Source: Diogma glabrata (lineage: Eukaryota > Arthropoda > Insecta > Diptera > Cylindrotomidae). From it: a stretch of 64,000 nucleotides of DNA. Below are positions 1-10,977 of the stretch, one piece after another; the first letter of the stretch is position 1, and each line of letters begins with the position of its first letter. The stretch lies in assembly GCA_963693315.1 (NCBI GenBank), contig OY856188.1, forward strand, positions 99,608,915 through 99,672,914, in the 5' to 3' direction. Position numbers and translations under genes: made by a program. The notes under the pieces were generated by a model. That model was given only the letters and a program-made list of their open reading frames with translations, was not told the origin of the DNA and did not search any database.

Positions 1-284
1 TGGGCATAGAAAATGAAATGTTTATTTATCACTTTTAGTAATCACTTGTCACTCTTATAAAAAATAATTTGACAGTCTTGACTGCAAACAAAAAAGCCAT
101 ATAAACAACTAAATCTATTTAGGAACTTTTGACTGGAGAAGTATTATGTTCGTATTATGTTATTATGGAATCATAAAGTAAAAGATTGTTTTTCAACATT
201 AAATTACAAATATTTTATTATTGAATAAACTTTTTAAAATATCATACAAATTATATATGTGAAAATAAATATAGTTATTAAAAA

Positions 285-650
285 TTATTTACTTATTTTA
301 CATTCAAAAGTTTCTTTTGAGTTGGAAAACATTTTTGCATTTATTGTCTTAGTATCTACTGGTACAAAAGAATGAAATTTTTGAGTTCCACTTATAGTAA
401 TCGCATTTTTATATCGATTTTGTAATTTTTCTTTTGTTAATTGATATTCATTTTTATCGGCGTATCCAAAGTTCATGGTAGATTCCCATTTTAAAGCCCA
501 TTCGAAAAGTTTTTTTGGTGTATCAATAATATTATCTTCGCTCGCCATACTATAACGGTGTGCAGCACGCTTCAGTGTACCACCAATTCCATCACAAGGT
601 CCCTTTCCATGGCTGGTAGCATGAAAATGCCATTCAGCGTCAACCTTAAA
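285..650 (-). pseudogene. Inverted copy of the same transposon-type protein fragment (left arm)
   Basis: This is the reverse-complement copy of the right-arm frame. Its stop codon is at 285..287 and its internal methionine at 546..548. The 87 residues after the Met are identical to those in the right arm. The two copies face each other head to head across a 34-bp spacer, so neither has its own N-terminal part. It is real sequence of the same fragment, not an independent gene. Confidence 0.6.
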
Positions 651-663
651 TTAACTAATTAAC

Positions 664-1050
664 TTATGCCACCATAAAGAAGACTTTAAGGTTGACGCTG
701 AATGGCATTTTCATGCTACCAGCCATGGAAAGGGACCTTGTGATGGAATTGGTGGTACACTGAAGCGTGCTGCACACCGTTATAGTATGGCGAGCGAAGA
801 TAATATTATTGATACACCAAAAAAACTTTTCGAATGGGCTTTAAAATGGGAATCTACCATGAACTTTGGATACGCCGATAAAAATGAATATCAATTAACA
901 AAAGAAAAATTACAAAATCGATATAAAAATGCGATTACTATAAGTGGAACTCAAAAATTTCATTCTTTTGTACCAGTAGATACTAAGACAATAAATGCAA
1001 AAATGTTTTCCAACTCAAAAGAAACTTTTGAATGTAAAATAAGTAAATAA
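664..1050 (+). pseudogene. C-terminal part of a transposon-type protein (right arm of the palindrome)
   Basis: The frame is open across the spacer and right arm, before and through the methionine at 787, and ends at a TAA at 1048..1050. Upstream of that Met it encodes a segment containing HATSHGKGPCDGIGG and then TLKRAA. From the Met it continues for 87 residues and ends in ETFECKISK. The motif block (aromatic-His, Ser-His-Gly-Lys, Asp-Gly-Ile-Gly-Gly) recalls a family seen repeatedly in arthropod and cnidarian transposon-like predicted proteins; that recollection is not checked. The frame cannot continue upstream because the inverted copy starts at 650, so this is a 5'-truncated piece. A catalytic role cannot be assigned. 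Confidence 0.6.
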
Positions 1051-1342
1051 TTTTTAATAACTATATTTATTTTCACATATATAATTTGTATGATATTTTA
1101 AAAAGTTTATTCAATAATAAAATATTTGTAATTTAATGTTGAAAAACAATCTTTTACTTTATGATTCCATAATAACATAATACGAACATAATACTTCTCC
1201 AGTCAAACGTTCCTAAATAGATTTAGTTGTTTATATGGCTTTTTTGTTTGCAGTCAAGACTGTCAAATTATTTTTTATAAGAGTGACAAGTGATTACTAA
1301 AAGTGATAAATAAACATTTCATTTTCTATGCCCATCTAATAC

Positions 1343-1515
1343 AAAGAAAATAATTGCAGAAGTGCTTTCCTATTCAAAAGAAACTTCTGTTTGTAAAATA
1401 AGTAAATCATTTTTAACAATTGTATTTATTTTATTTATTGTACTACATATATAATTTTTATAATATTTTAAAAAGTTCATCTAATAATAAAATATTTGAT
1501 ATTTAACATAAAAAA
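1343..1515 (+). pseudogene. Diverged older copy of the same element's 3' tail
   Basis: Directly after the palindrome the sequence aligns again with the end of the right-arm frame and its 3' flank. It encodes a peptide ending in SKETSVCKISK (compare SKETFECKISK in the arm). It is followed by the same AT-rich tail in which a stretch like ATATTTTAAAAAGTTCATC precedes AATAATAAAATATTTG. Many substitutions separate it from the arms, so this copy is much older than the arm-to-arm duplication. Confidence 0.6.
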
Positions 1516-2175
1516 AATATCTCTTAGTTTATAACGCCATTTTTATAATTTTCCTTCAGAACAAAAAAAACTGATTCCCGACAGTCATATGCACAACGAA
1601 TTTTATCTTTAAAACAAAAAATAACGCGTGTCCTCAACTTTCACAAGTGGTTAGATATAAAATAAGCTTCAATTTAGTTTAAAAAAAAAAAAAAAAAAAA
1701 GAGGCTATGCCATCTTTTTTTCAATTACACCGTTTTTTTCTTATGTTACACCGTTAAAAATTATTTCAAAAAATTAACAGTGTACATTTTTAAAAACTTT
1801 GTTCTAATACCTATTCAACGACATATCATTTATGAAAATCGATTCAGTAGTTTTTCTACAATCGCTCGTCAAAATGCAGTCACATCACAAAATAACAAAA
1901 AATTGAGGGGCACCCTGTGAAGACCCCTGGTCGAAAAAAAAAATTCTAAGAGAACTTGTATTTTTTATTTATCAAAGACTATCTATAAACAAAAAATAAC
2001 CAAAATTAAAATGGGTCAAGTCAAAATTTCCCAAAAATTTGCTGAACTTGCGTGAAATTGCTCTACTGTATTTTATTACTGATATTAATGAACAATCATT
2101 TAACATCAATAACTAGATTTTATTTACTGTGTATCGAAAGTAATATGTTTTTTTTTAAGATCAATTTTCATTATT
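1516..2175. other. AT-rich non-coding stretch
   Basis: I see no coding frame, RNA gene or inverted repeat here. A run of twenty A residues lies at 1681..1700. It is downstream of the 3' end of the minus-strand host gene and is presumably intergenic. Confidence 0.5.
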
Positions 2176-2580
2176 GATGGAAAGTCGAAACAAGACGCCG
2201 ATAAAACAAAAAGTTTGAACCGGATCATAGATCTCTAAAATAGTAAAATAAAAGAAAAAATTGAGCTTTTTAAAACCGCCGTGTTTGAAAAACTAAAATT
2301 TAAAAAATTTCTTTATCAGTGTAATATTTTTACAAAGTCTTACTTAGTACCTTTCAAACAAACAAAAAATTATTAAAATCGGTTAACTAGTTCGAGCACA
2401 ATTTAACTTTAAACTATCCTTGTCTCTAAATATCTTAACAAATTAACGAGCCACCTTGTGTCAAAACTAGAAAAAAAATAAAAGGCATGTAATAATTTTT
2501 TTTATGCTAACAATTATCGTTTCAAGAAAATCGGAAATGGTCAGGGTGCGCATCATCGGCATCTTTATTCGATTGTTTAA
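2176..2580. mobile_element. MITE-like element, copy A of a three-copy family
   Basis: It begins with GATGGAAAGTCGAAACAAGA and ends near 2575 with the reverse complement of a related terminus (CATCGGCATCTTTATTCGAT). The inner part, roughly 2340..2560, is shared with 45868..46030 and 54165..54388 (common words TTCGAGCACA, CGAGCCACC, TGTGTCAAAACTA, ACATGTA). No coding capacity is visible. The termini also match the small element at 20514..20643. Confidence 0.6.
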
Positions 2581-2920
2581 TTTTGCTTGATTTGATTTAA
2601 TTTATCATTTTTAAAAACAATTATTTAAAATTAATTCTGAATTTTCATAATATGTATGTTATATTTCAATAGTTTTGTTAATTTATTTGTTTTTTTTTTA
2701 AAATTTTGTAAAAATGCTAAAATTTTTATTAATTTTTTTGTTTTTTTTTTTGAAAAATTAAAAAATTAATTTAATTAAAAACAGTTATTGTTATTAAAAA
2801 TTAACGGTTGCCACTAAACTAGTAATTTTTTTGTTAGTTTTCTTTTCAATATTTTAATTATTAAAAAAAGATATTTCATAAATCAATTTCGGTTTCATTC
2901 CATAACTTTTTCTCCTGACG
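2581..2920 (-). other. Probable 3' UTR and downstream flank of the host gene
   Basis: This follows the stop codon of the last minus-strand exon. Read on the minus strand it is very A/T-rich. A possible AATAAA signal is the TTTATT at about 2682..2687 on the plus strand. The true cleavage site is not determined. Confidence 0.35.
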
Positions 2921-3790
2921 TTATAGAATGTCCGTTTCATAAACTTTATTTGTTGTTGATGTATTTTGAGCAATTCCACTAATTGAACTTGATGCAACTG
3001 TTGATGTACTAGAACTATCTGAATTACTGATTTCGTTATTTTGATTATCGTAGTTGTTACAATGTATTTCATTGGAGTTTAATAAATTTTTCATTGAACC
3101 AGAACTACCACTAACTGACATATTTAAACCCATTTTTTGTGGTAAATTTGATTCACTGCCCGTTTTTTTTAAATGAAGCATATCGTTCGGTTGCAGGTTG
3201 ACATTATTTTTACTAATTTGTTGTAATCGAGCATATTGTTCTTGTAATTGCTTTTGTTTTTTTAATAATTCTTGATGTCGTAATTCTAGTGCTATTTGTC
3301 GTTGAACGTGATCCTGTGAGTTAACTGATTCGCTACTACTGGAATTATTTCCATCCAAACCTTGTGTTGTTAAATTAATATCATTTAGTGTTTCAGTTAC
3401 AGCAGCTAATCTCATAGGCATATTTGGACTCGTTGGACTAGCTAACGGGCTTCGAGAGCTTGTCCGAGGTGGTGGAGGTGGTGGAACACGTTTGTTACTA
3501 TTCACTTTCGATAATAAATCTGCGTTTCGTTCGGGAACAGGTGGCTTACCAGTTGATGGCCGGGGTGGCTGTGGAGGACTTGTATCTGTATCTGAACCGC
3601 TAGGATATGAATGCAATCTACGTAAACCATGCGTTTGATGATGTTGGGACGATATCTGTTGTTGGTTCTGTTGTGGATTATTCGAATCATTGGGATGATA
3701 TAAACTAGATTGTGATAATTGTATTGTTACAGTACTATTATTTTGTAATGTTTGTGAACTATCATCTGATGTTGAATCATCAGGTCGTGC
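2921..3790 (-). CDS. Host gene last exon, Ser/Gln/Pro-rich C-terminal tail
   Basis: The acceptor CTCAG has its AG at 3791..3792. The frame stays open to the TAA at 2921..2923 and gives 289 residues. In order it holds a Ser/Asn/Gln-rich start and RRLHSYPSGSDTD, a possible 14-3-3-type site. Next are the proline motifs PPQPPRPSTGKPPVPER and RVPPPPPPRTSSRSPLASP. A coiled-coil segment follows, with RQIALELRHQELLKKQKQLQ and EQYARLQQI, and then a Ser-rich end closing in KVYETDIL. This resembles the SH3-binding C-terminus of p140Cap in kind but not in detail. Smaller minus-strand frames at 2854..3072 and 3502..3690 are shadows. Confidence 0.87.
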   Translation of the reverse strand, partial: ARPDDSTSDDSSQTLQNNSTVTIQLSQSSLYHPNDSNNPQQNQQQISSQHHQTHGLRRLHSYPSGSDTDTSPPQPPRPSTGKPPVPERNADLLSKVNSNKRVPPPPPPRTSSRSPLASPTSPNMPMRLAAVTETLNDINLTTQGLDGNNSSSSESVNSQDHVQRQIALELRHQELLKKQKQLQEQYARLQQISKNNVNLQPNDMLHLKKTGSESNLPQKMGLNMSVSGSSGSMKNLLNSNEIHCNNYDNQNNEISNSDSSSTSTVASSSISGIAQNTSTTNKVYETDIL

Positions 3791-3959
3791 CTGAGTTTTT
3801 GTTGTTTTTATTTGTTATCATTTTTTTTTAATTTATACAAAATTACATAATTTACATAAAATTAAACGAAAAGAGGGAAAATAGTGGGAAAAAAATAAAT
3901 AAAATTATGAAATAATTTTCTACATTTAAACAAATGATATTGTTTTGAAACTTACTTAC

Positions 3960-4088
3960 CTCTGTATTACCCAATGACGATGGTTTAGCAAAAGTTTGTA
4001 GTTCATCTAGCAAAGCATCGAGTGCGTTTTCGGGTGCGATTGGTCCCCCGCCGATAGAGATCGCCCCCATCCTGGGACTTGGGATTGG
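3960..4088 (-). CDS. Host gene exon 14, paxillin-like LD motif
   Basis: The acceptor TTTAG has its AG at 4089..4090 and the donor GTAAGT is at 3959 downward. It encodes PIPSPRMGAISIGGG and then PENALDALLDELQTFAKPSS. The stretch LDALLDELQ matches the LDxLLxxL pattern of paxillin LD motifs, which bind focal-adhesion proteins such as the FAK FAT domain and talin. Binding here is inference. The exon is in phase 0 on both sides. Confidence 0.85.
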
Positions 4089-4090
4089 CT

Positions 4091-5632
4091 AAAGTTTCGT
4101 TTTTTGTTTATTGGCTTATTTAATTTTATTCGATTTTTTTTTTCATTTTTAAAATGATAACAAATTTTTTTAATATATAATAATAAACCAAAAATTAATT
4201 AAAAAAACAACAAAACCATTCTCAAACATCTACTACATACAAAGCTATACATAATATAACCATGCGTTTGCTATGTCAGAGTTACACTACACTACACACT
4301 AATATATTTGTTGCGATTACTTGCGTAATTAATAACAACTATAATAAAATAAGTGAAAACATTTATACTGTTAAAAATTCCCATATAGTAAGGTTCAATA
4401 TTACTTCTTTAGATTTTTGTATAAATATAATATTTTTTTTTAATTAAGTAATTAGTGGCAAAATAATAATCTGCAAACCAAAATTAAATAACGTTAAATA
4501 AAAATTAGTAAAAATTTCAAATATTTCTTTTTAAAAAATGCTATAACTACTGTTAATTTGTTATTCGATAAGATGTTACGATAACTGTTTTTTTTTTTAA
4601 ATTAAAATAATATATTTTGTTAAAGATTAAGAAGAATTAGTTTCTTTATGTCAGAGAAAAGAAAAAAATTAAGTCACCAAGATATTTTATCTGTTAATTA
4701 ATATAAATATTGATATGTAACACGTAGAGAGATAAAAGTGATAAAATTAAAAAAATGTGAGAATTTATGTTAATTATATAAAAAAATATATGTGAATATG
4801 TTTACACATATTGTAGTATTATTTAATAAAATCATTTCCAATGTACCTTACTATAGGGGGCTTGATTTTATTTTCGTATGAAAATATATAATTCAAAAAT
4901 TAAATTAAATAAATATAATAAATATTTTATTTACTGATTTGAGTTTTTTTATTGTTATTTGCTATGAGAAAACATTATTAATTGTTTGAATATCTTTAAA
5001 AAGGTTACTATAGAAACACAAATTTCTATTCAAAAAATAGATCAAGATATAGATGAGAGTTTTTTATTATTTGACATTTTTAGCAAACTAAATACGAAAT
5101 ATTGAATCGGAGAGGATACTATGTCAACTAGAAGAGGAACGGCTTTGTGAAAATAGAAAATTCGAAGAGTTAGCTTTGTATTTAATAAGTAGGAAACGTT
5201 ATTAAAATTTTCTTTTCTTTATTAAAGATTTGTTTTTAGCCTGTCTAATTGAGATGTTGTTTGAGAAAACGTACAGAGAACCAGCCTGCTTACAATTGCT
5301 GAGCTAAGTACAACTCTTATTCAGAATCCATGGAAGGCACTTATAAAAACATGGTTTTCTAACAACTTTTAATAATTTGTCAAGATAAGGGAGGAAGGGA
5401 GGAAGAGTGAGAGGAAAATGAAAAGCCAGTGTTGCACAATATCGGCACTAGTACCGGTACCAATGGCGTAGCACATCTTTGCTAACTTGAAAAAAAAATT
5501 AAAATTAAGGCTTTATCCTCAAAATGGTTAGTATAATAGATCCAAAGATCACAACGAACGTAATTTGTCTAAGTATGATTTCATGAAGACATTGTGCGGA
5601 CAATGTAAGCACGGCATCTATGATCAGTCTCT
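4091..5632. other. Intron, first part: AT-rich, no feature supported
   Basis: This is part of the intron between exons 13 and 14. A 61-codon open stretch at 4262..4447 looks like chance. I see no inverted repeat or coding similarity. Confidence 0.5.
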
Positions 5633-6160
5633 GGGCCCTATTCCCGAATACATAAATGTAATACCAATATTGTCAATTTACACAATACTGTGAAATTCGT
5701 ATTCCGAAATACCAAGGTTGTGTAGAATCTAAACAATATTGTGAATCTGACAAGAACAGTATAGTATATAGTTATTGTCAAAATCACAATTTTGATGTAT
5801 GTTTTGTGTGTTGACGTTTTTATACAAATTTCTTCGATTGGCGTAATTTTTACGCCAATCGATAATGCAAAAATAAGTCTTTAATAATATTAATGAATTA
5901 TATATATCATTTAAAAATAATTATTTATTAAATATGTTTTTATTTAATTTTGCATATTTAATGATTAAAAAAATTAGTTGTCATAAAAGTTTGCTTAAAA
6001 CGACATATTTAATTGTTTTATTTCGAATACCGAAAATATGTTATAATCTGTTATAATTTTGTAACTAAGACATAAACCTATATTATACACAAATTTGGGT
6101 TATGGAATAACGTTTTTGAACAAAGTCGATTGGCAAATATGTGTTCGGAAACAAGATCCC
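5633..6160. mobile_element. MITE-like element with imperfect TIRs and an inner hairpin
   Basis: The left end reads GGGCCCTATTCCCGAATACA. The reverse complement of the right end reads GGGATCTTGTTTCCGAACAC. They are imperfect but clearly related, with about 530 bp between. Inside, 5834..5862 is a perfect hairpin (TCGATTGGCGTAA paired with TTACGCCAATCGA around TTT). There is no coding frame. Confidence 0.45.
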
Positions 6161-8682
6161 TGTGTAAAATCTAGAGATACATGAGCTGTAGTTCTTGTAT
6201 TCTATCTGAATTAAAAATACAACATTTTTTGAAAATGTGTAAACAAGTATGAAATCAAATCAATAAATTTTCGTGTGTATATAAATCGTTTATAAAATTA
6301 ATAAATAAAATATTTATATATTTAATTAAAATTTTATACAAAAATATATTTATATTAAATTACTTATTATATTTATCATATATCAGCGTAATTGCTTTTA
6401 AGTCATTCCACATTGAAGTCTAACAAAAATATTTATTTTTATTATGACATTAGATTCAAAGTTAAATAAAATATACTAAATGATAATAAATTAAAATTAT
6501 CGTTAAAAAAATTAAGAAAATTAAAAATATAAATTAAATAATATTATAGCATTCATTGAAATAAAACATCAAATTAAATAAATAGTTTTTTTTAAATAAT
6601 TTTCAGATTGTTGGAATTTTTTTCTTTACACATATTGGTCAGTGATTTGATTTCAACATAATTTTTGTATATTTTAACTATAATTATTATTTAATAAAAA
6701 TATTAAAAAAACAAATAAAAGTTTTGCATACCAACAAATAAATAATAATTAAAAATTTCTTGAAAAAAAATAATAATTTAACTAATTATGTGTGGTTTGT
6801 GAAAAAAATTTGGAATATTAATAAATATAATTTAGTAACAAATATATATAATAATTTATAAAATGTTGAATATAAAAATTTCGATATTAAATATCAATTC
6901 CAAGAAGAAAATTTAATTAAATATGGTTAAAAAATGATTTCTTTTTTTAATTTAACTATTATCTTTATAGATAATTCATAACAATAATATCATTTTTAGT
7001 TATTCATATTTAATTAATTTTTTAATTTGATTAATTATTTATTTTGTGGTGGTAGTGAATTATAAAAACTAAATAAAAAGAAAATATAAATTAATAATCA
7101 AAAAAATTAATGGTCGAGATTTAACTTAGATTAAACTAATTTTTTTGTTTGGTAATTTGGCCGGATTGCCTTAAAAATTTCAATTAAAAAAAAATTTACT
7201 CAGTTATCGCCTCTTTGAAGTTAGAACTCCAGCGCCAGTTGAACTATAAAATATATAATAAAAAAAAAAATTCGTGTAATTTTTTTTTTATTATTTTATA
7301 TTTTTGTTTGTTTGTTTTTATTAAAAAAAAATTGTTTGTTTGAAATTTTAAGTAAACGAAAAAGGATTTTAATTTATTATTAAATTTTTAAATGAAACAA
7401 CTGTATGATATGTTTTTATTAGTTCTTGTCAATGTTTTGACTGCGCCATTTTAGTTATGGATATAAAGAATCAGTTAAAAGTAAACTGCTACAGTTTAAA
7501 CATGCAAACATGTTATGTTTGTATACGGTAATTGTTATCATTTTATATCTTTTATTTACTTTCATAATTTAGTATTATTAGATTTTACGATATTTACCAT
7601 TTTGTTTTATTTACTTCTTTAAAGTTTTTTTATTTTTATGTTTTGGTGTGACCATAACTATAATTAGCACATTCAAATTCAATATTTTTTCCATTTTGTT
7701 TAAACAAAAAGTTACGACATTAAAATAAAATTTTGGGTAAAATTAAAAATAAAACATTTATAAAAAACAAACAATTATAATAATAATAATAAAAAAATTA
7801 ACCAGTAATTTATGTTCTTAAAAGTTTAACTATTCCTGTGAAAAATTATTAATAAATTTTATTATAAAAACGCCCCAGAAGATCATTGGAAATGTTAAAA
7901 CTATTATTTAAAATATTATTTAGTTTGGTGATTTTATTTGATTATTTTTATGATAAAAATTTTTTATTATATTATAAGGGTCTACATAGGTTTTAATGAA
8001 TTTAGTGACTGCATTTTTTGTTATTATAAACTAATATATTTTTTCATTAAAATTAAATAAAAATCTAAAAATTTAAAATAAAAATATCATGCGTTCTTAG
8101 GGAAAAATTAACAAACATCAACTTTAAAATAATAATTATTATTTAACAAAACAAATATTTTATAAACTTTAAAGTATATACTTATTTAAAGAATATAGTT
8201 TTTAATCATTTTTGATAATTATATGAAATTAAAACAATTGTATTCATTGACAATTAAAATAAATGATTAAAAACTAAATTTTTTTTAATTATTCTGTAAA
8301 AAATTCAAATCAACGAAAGAACGAAATTAACTAATTTTTATGAATAATTAATAGCTGCCAATTAAATACTCAATAATAATAATTATGATAATATTTGCCA
8401 ATATTGCACAAACGTTTTGTTAATATAATATTAATTTAATAAATATAAAATTATAATAACTTTGTTTTAATATTAAACTAAAATTAAATACTGTTATATG
8501 TTTTAAAGAACTGTAATTGCAAGTAAATCAATTTAAATAATAACTCAATTTTGTAAAAACAAAAACTATAAAATTAAATTAAGGGTTTAAATCATAACGT
8601 ACTACACATAACAATATTTACAAATAAATTAGAATTTAAAACTAAACAAAATTAAAATAAAATAAAATTTAAATGGAAATAC
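6161..8682. other. Intron, second part: extremely AT-rich
   Basis: This is a low-complexity A/T stretch with runs of A and T and no open frame worth reporting. I see no repeat structure beyond simple sequence. Confidence 0.5.
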
Positions 8683-8773
8683 CTTGTTGGTTTGAACGTC
8701 AGCAGAACGTGGTGGATCTTCTAAAGATGGTGGATCGGCTGATGGCAGTCGTTGCTCTTGAACACTTGCTAAT
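8683..8773 (-). CDS. Host gene exon 13
   Basis: The acceptor TTTAG has its AG at 8774..8775 and the donor GTATTT is at 8682 downward. It encodes LASVQEQRLPSADPPSLEDP, then PRSADVQTNK, a disordered Pro/Ser linker after the helical domain. It is isolated between introns of about 5.9 kb and 4.6 kb. The phase agrees with both neighbours. Confidence 0.8.
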
Positions 8774-9099
8774 CTAAATTAGTAAAATGTTTACAATTAG
8801 AAATACTTCTGGTTGGGATGATTTAGTTAAGTTTTTCAAAAACGATTTTCAAGAATATTTCGAGTTCGTAACGTAACGTAAAATTGTACACACTTTAGTG
8901 TCGATAAAATTGGATAAAAAAGGATTTTATCCGATCCGATCAAATTATAAAAGACGACATTTTATATATTTATCTAAGATGCGTACTCTACTAATAATTT
9001 GAAATGATTAATGTGTAATGAAATAATAAATGTGATAGGATAAAGATATCCTCCAAATTTAATAAAATCCAAATAAAAATTTGGAGAAAAACAATTTGT

Positions 9100-9990
9100 T
9101 TGGAACATACAACATTCGTTCGTGAATGAATTTTGATGAAACTTTGAAAAAAAGTTGCAAATATGTATGGCAAAGAGCTCATTAGTTTTTGAGCGATAGG
9201 GAACAAAGTGGTGTGGGGTCTCCCGAGCACTTGTTTTTTGAAAGTTCAATAATATCTGTACCTGAAAATCAAATTGGATGAAACTTGGTACATAAGCATT
9301 TAGTACGGTTCACAACAGTTCTGCATCCCAACTTCCGGTTTTCACTTCCGGTAAACATATTTTTTGTAATTTTGTAATTTTTTTCAGTGTGTTTATGCAC
9401 ACTACAGCCTACAATAATGAAGTGATTATCAAACTTATGGAAAAGGTTCCAATTAGTGTGAGAAGATAATTATCATGTTTTGGGACACATTGATCAGAGT
9501 GGCGGGGTCTACTATACAACTGCTGACTTTTCACACTTTGTTTTTAAAGTTTGTTGGGAGCAAATAGACTTCATTCATTAATCAATTTTAATTACACTTT
9601 GAAAAAAGATGGAGACTTAAACGACAAAGAACTGATTAGTTTTGGACAATATTGGAATAAGTGGTGGGGGGCCTCCCGAACACCTGTTGATTGTGTCACT
9701 ATTTTTTCAGTGTTTGTTGGGACTTGGGAGCATACAACATTCGTTCGTGAAAGCATTTTGATGGAACTTTGAAATAAGATGCAAGTATGTATGACAAGGA
9801 GCTGATTAGTTTTTGAGCGATGGTGAACAAAGTGGTGTGGGTTCCCCCGAGCACTTGTTTTGTTGAAATCTCAATAGCACCTGTACCTGATAATCGAATT
9901 AGATGACATAGTAGGTACATATGTATTTAGTACGGTTCACAACAGTTCTGCATCCCAACTTCCTGTTTGTCACTTCCGGTAAAAAATTTT
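9100..9990. repeat. Degenerate tandem copies of an unclassified repeat
   Basis: Blocks near 9100-9240, 9550-9690 and 9720-9865 share the words CATACAACATTCGTTCGTGA, AGCTGATTAGTTTTTGAGCG and AACAAAGTGGTGTGGG followed by CCCGAGCAC. Another pair, 9305-9355 and 9935-9985, shares CGGTTCACAACAGTTCTGCA and CCCAACTTCC. The short frames on either strand come from the repeats and I do not call them genes. Confidence 0.6.
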
Positions 9991-10149
9991 TTTACTTTTT
10001 CTCGTACTACAGAATTTATGTTTGTTGAGATACATACTACTGCTTTCTTTAATATTGATAAAATCAGAACTACGCAAAATCTATAACATTGGTTAGCTAT
10101 TAATTAAAGTTTTTTATGGATATAAGCTCACTATATAAATATCCAGAAC

Positions 10150-10830
10150 ATTTTGTTTCCAGAGCTGTGGTGAAGTTAGCCTATGCATCAGCGGCGCAAT
10201 AATTTTGTTATTCAAAAATATTGATGAAATTTTCCAAAATAAGCAAGTGGTTCACCTATGCTTTTTGAAATTCTGAGAAAAGAGTTGTCACTAATCTTGA
10301 CGAATGGCATGTAAACTGAAGGAGGAGACCAAAATTAACGAGACATAGTTGCGTCGGCTAATAAATGGTGGAGCACATGGCAACATCTGTAAAAGTTTAA
10401 CTAGGAACAGAGAGACGAGCACACTAAGTTAAGAGTGGTAGCATATATTTCCAATTTTGTTTTCGTTTAAAAAATATTGATGAAATTTTCCAAAATACGC
10501 AAGTGGTTAACCTATGCTTTTTGAAATCCAGAGAAATGAGTTGTCACAAATCTTGACGAATGGCATATAAACTGAAGGCGGAGATCAAAATTAACTAGAC
10601 ACAGTTGCGTCGGCTAATAAATGGTTGAGCACATGGCAACCTCTGTAAAAGTTTTTTAACTAGGAACAGAGAGACGAGCACACTTATTTAAGAGTGGTAG
10701 CATATTTTTCCAATTGTTAATTTTTTGTTAAAAAATATTGATGAAATTGTCCAAATATAAGCAAGTGGTTATCCATGCAACCTATGATTTTTGAAATCCA
10801 TAGAAATGAGTTGTCACAAATCTTGACGAA
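10150..10830. repeat. Tandem repeat, about 270 bp, three copies
   Basis: Copies begin near 10210, 10470 and 10730. Shared words include TTGATGAAATTTTCCAAAAT, CTTGACGAATGGCAT, ACTGAAGG(A/C)GGAGA, GTTGCGTCGGCTAATAAATG and CAGAGAGACGAGCACACT. The third copy is truncated. A further diverged piece lies at about 13995-14090. Confidence 0.75.
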
Positions 10831-10835
10831 AAATA

Positions 10836-10935
10836 CGCCGGCAGGAATCTCTAGATATGTATATAATCGAAATTAGCCAAAATACTAAGTTTGCTACGTT
10901 AAACTGGCCATAAATCGAAAATCACAAATTTAAAC
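10836..10935. repeat. Direct repeat, copy 1 (pairs with 13855..13935)
   Basis: The word AATCTCTAGATATG, then AATCGAAATTAGCCAAAATA, CTAAGTTTGCTACGTTAAAC and TGGCCATAAATC, occur here and again at 13855..13935 in the same orientation. The two copies flank the LINE remnant at 10978..13060. Confidence 0.7.
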
Positions 10936-10977
10936 ATTTTTTAAATTTTTTATTTATTTAATCCATTATTTCAGTTC

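Larger units (their letters stand above)
1..1334. repeat. Near-perfect 650-bp inverted repeat with 34-bp spacer
   Basis: Bases 1..650 are the reverse complement of 685..1334, so position i pairs with 1335-i. The spacer is 651..684. I found one mismatch, at position 127 opposite 1208. Each arm carries the same 87-codon open frame and the same AT-rich 3' flank. The left arm starts at the first base of the window, so it may extend further. Two explanations fit: a recent inverted duplication of a transposon fragment, or an assembly or library foldback artefact. The base composition and the coding content of the arms are those of a mobile element. Confidence 0.95.

Noticed and set aside
8974..9920. 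Open frames of 73-91 codons on both strands
   Set aside because: They are produced by the degenerate tandem repeats there and repeat the same sequence in different frames.
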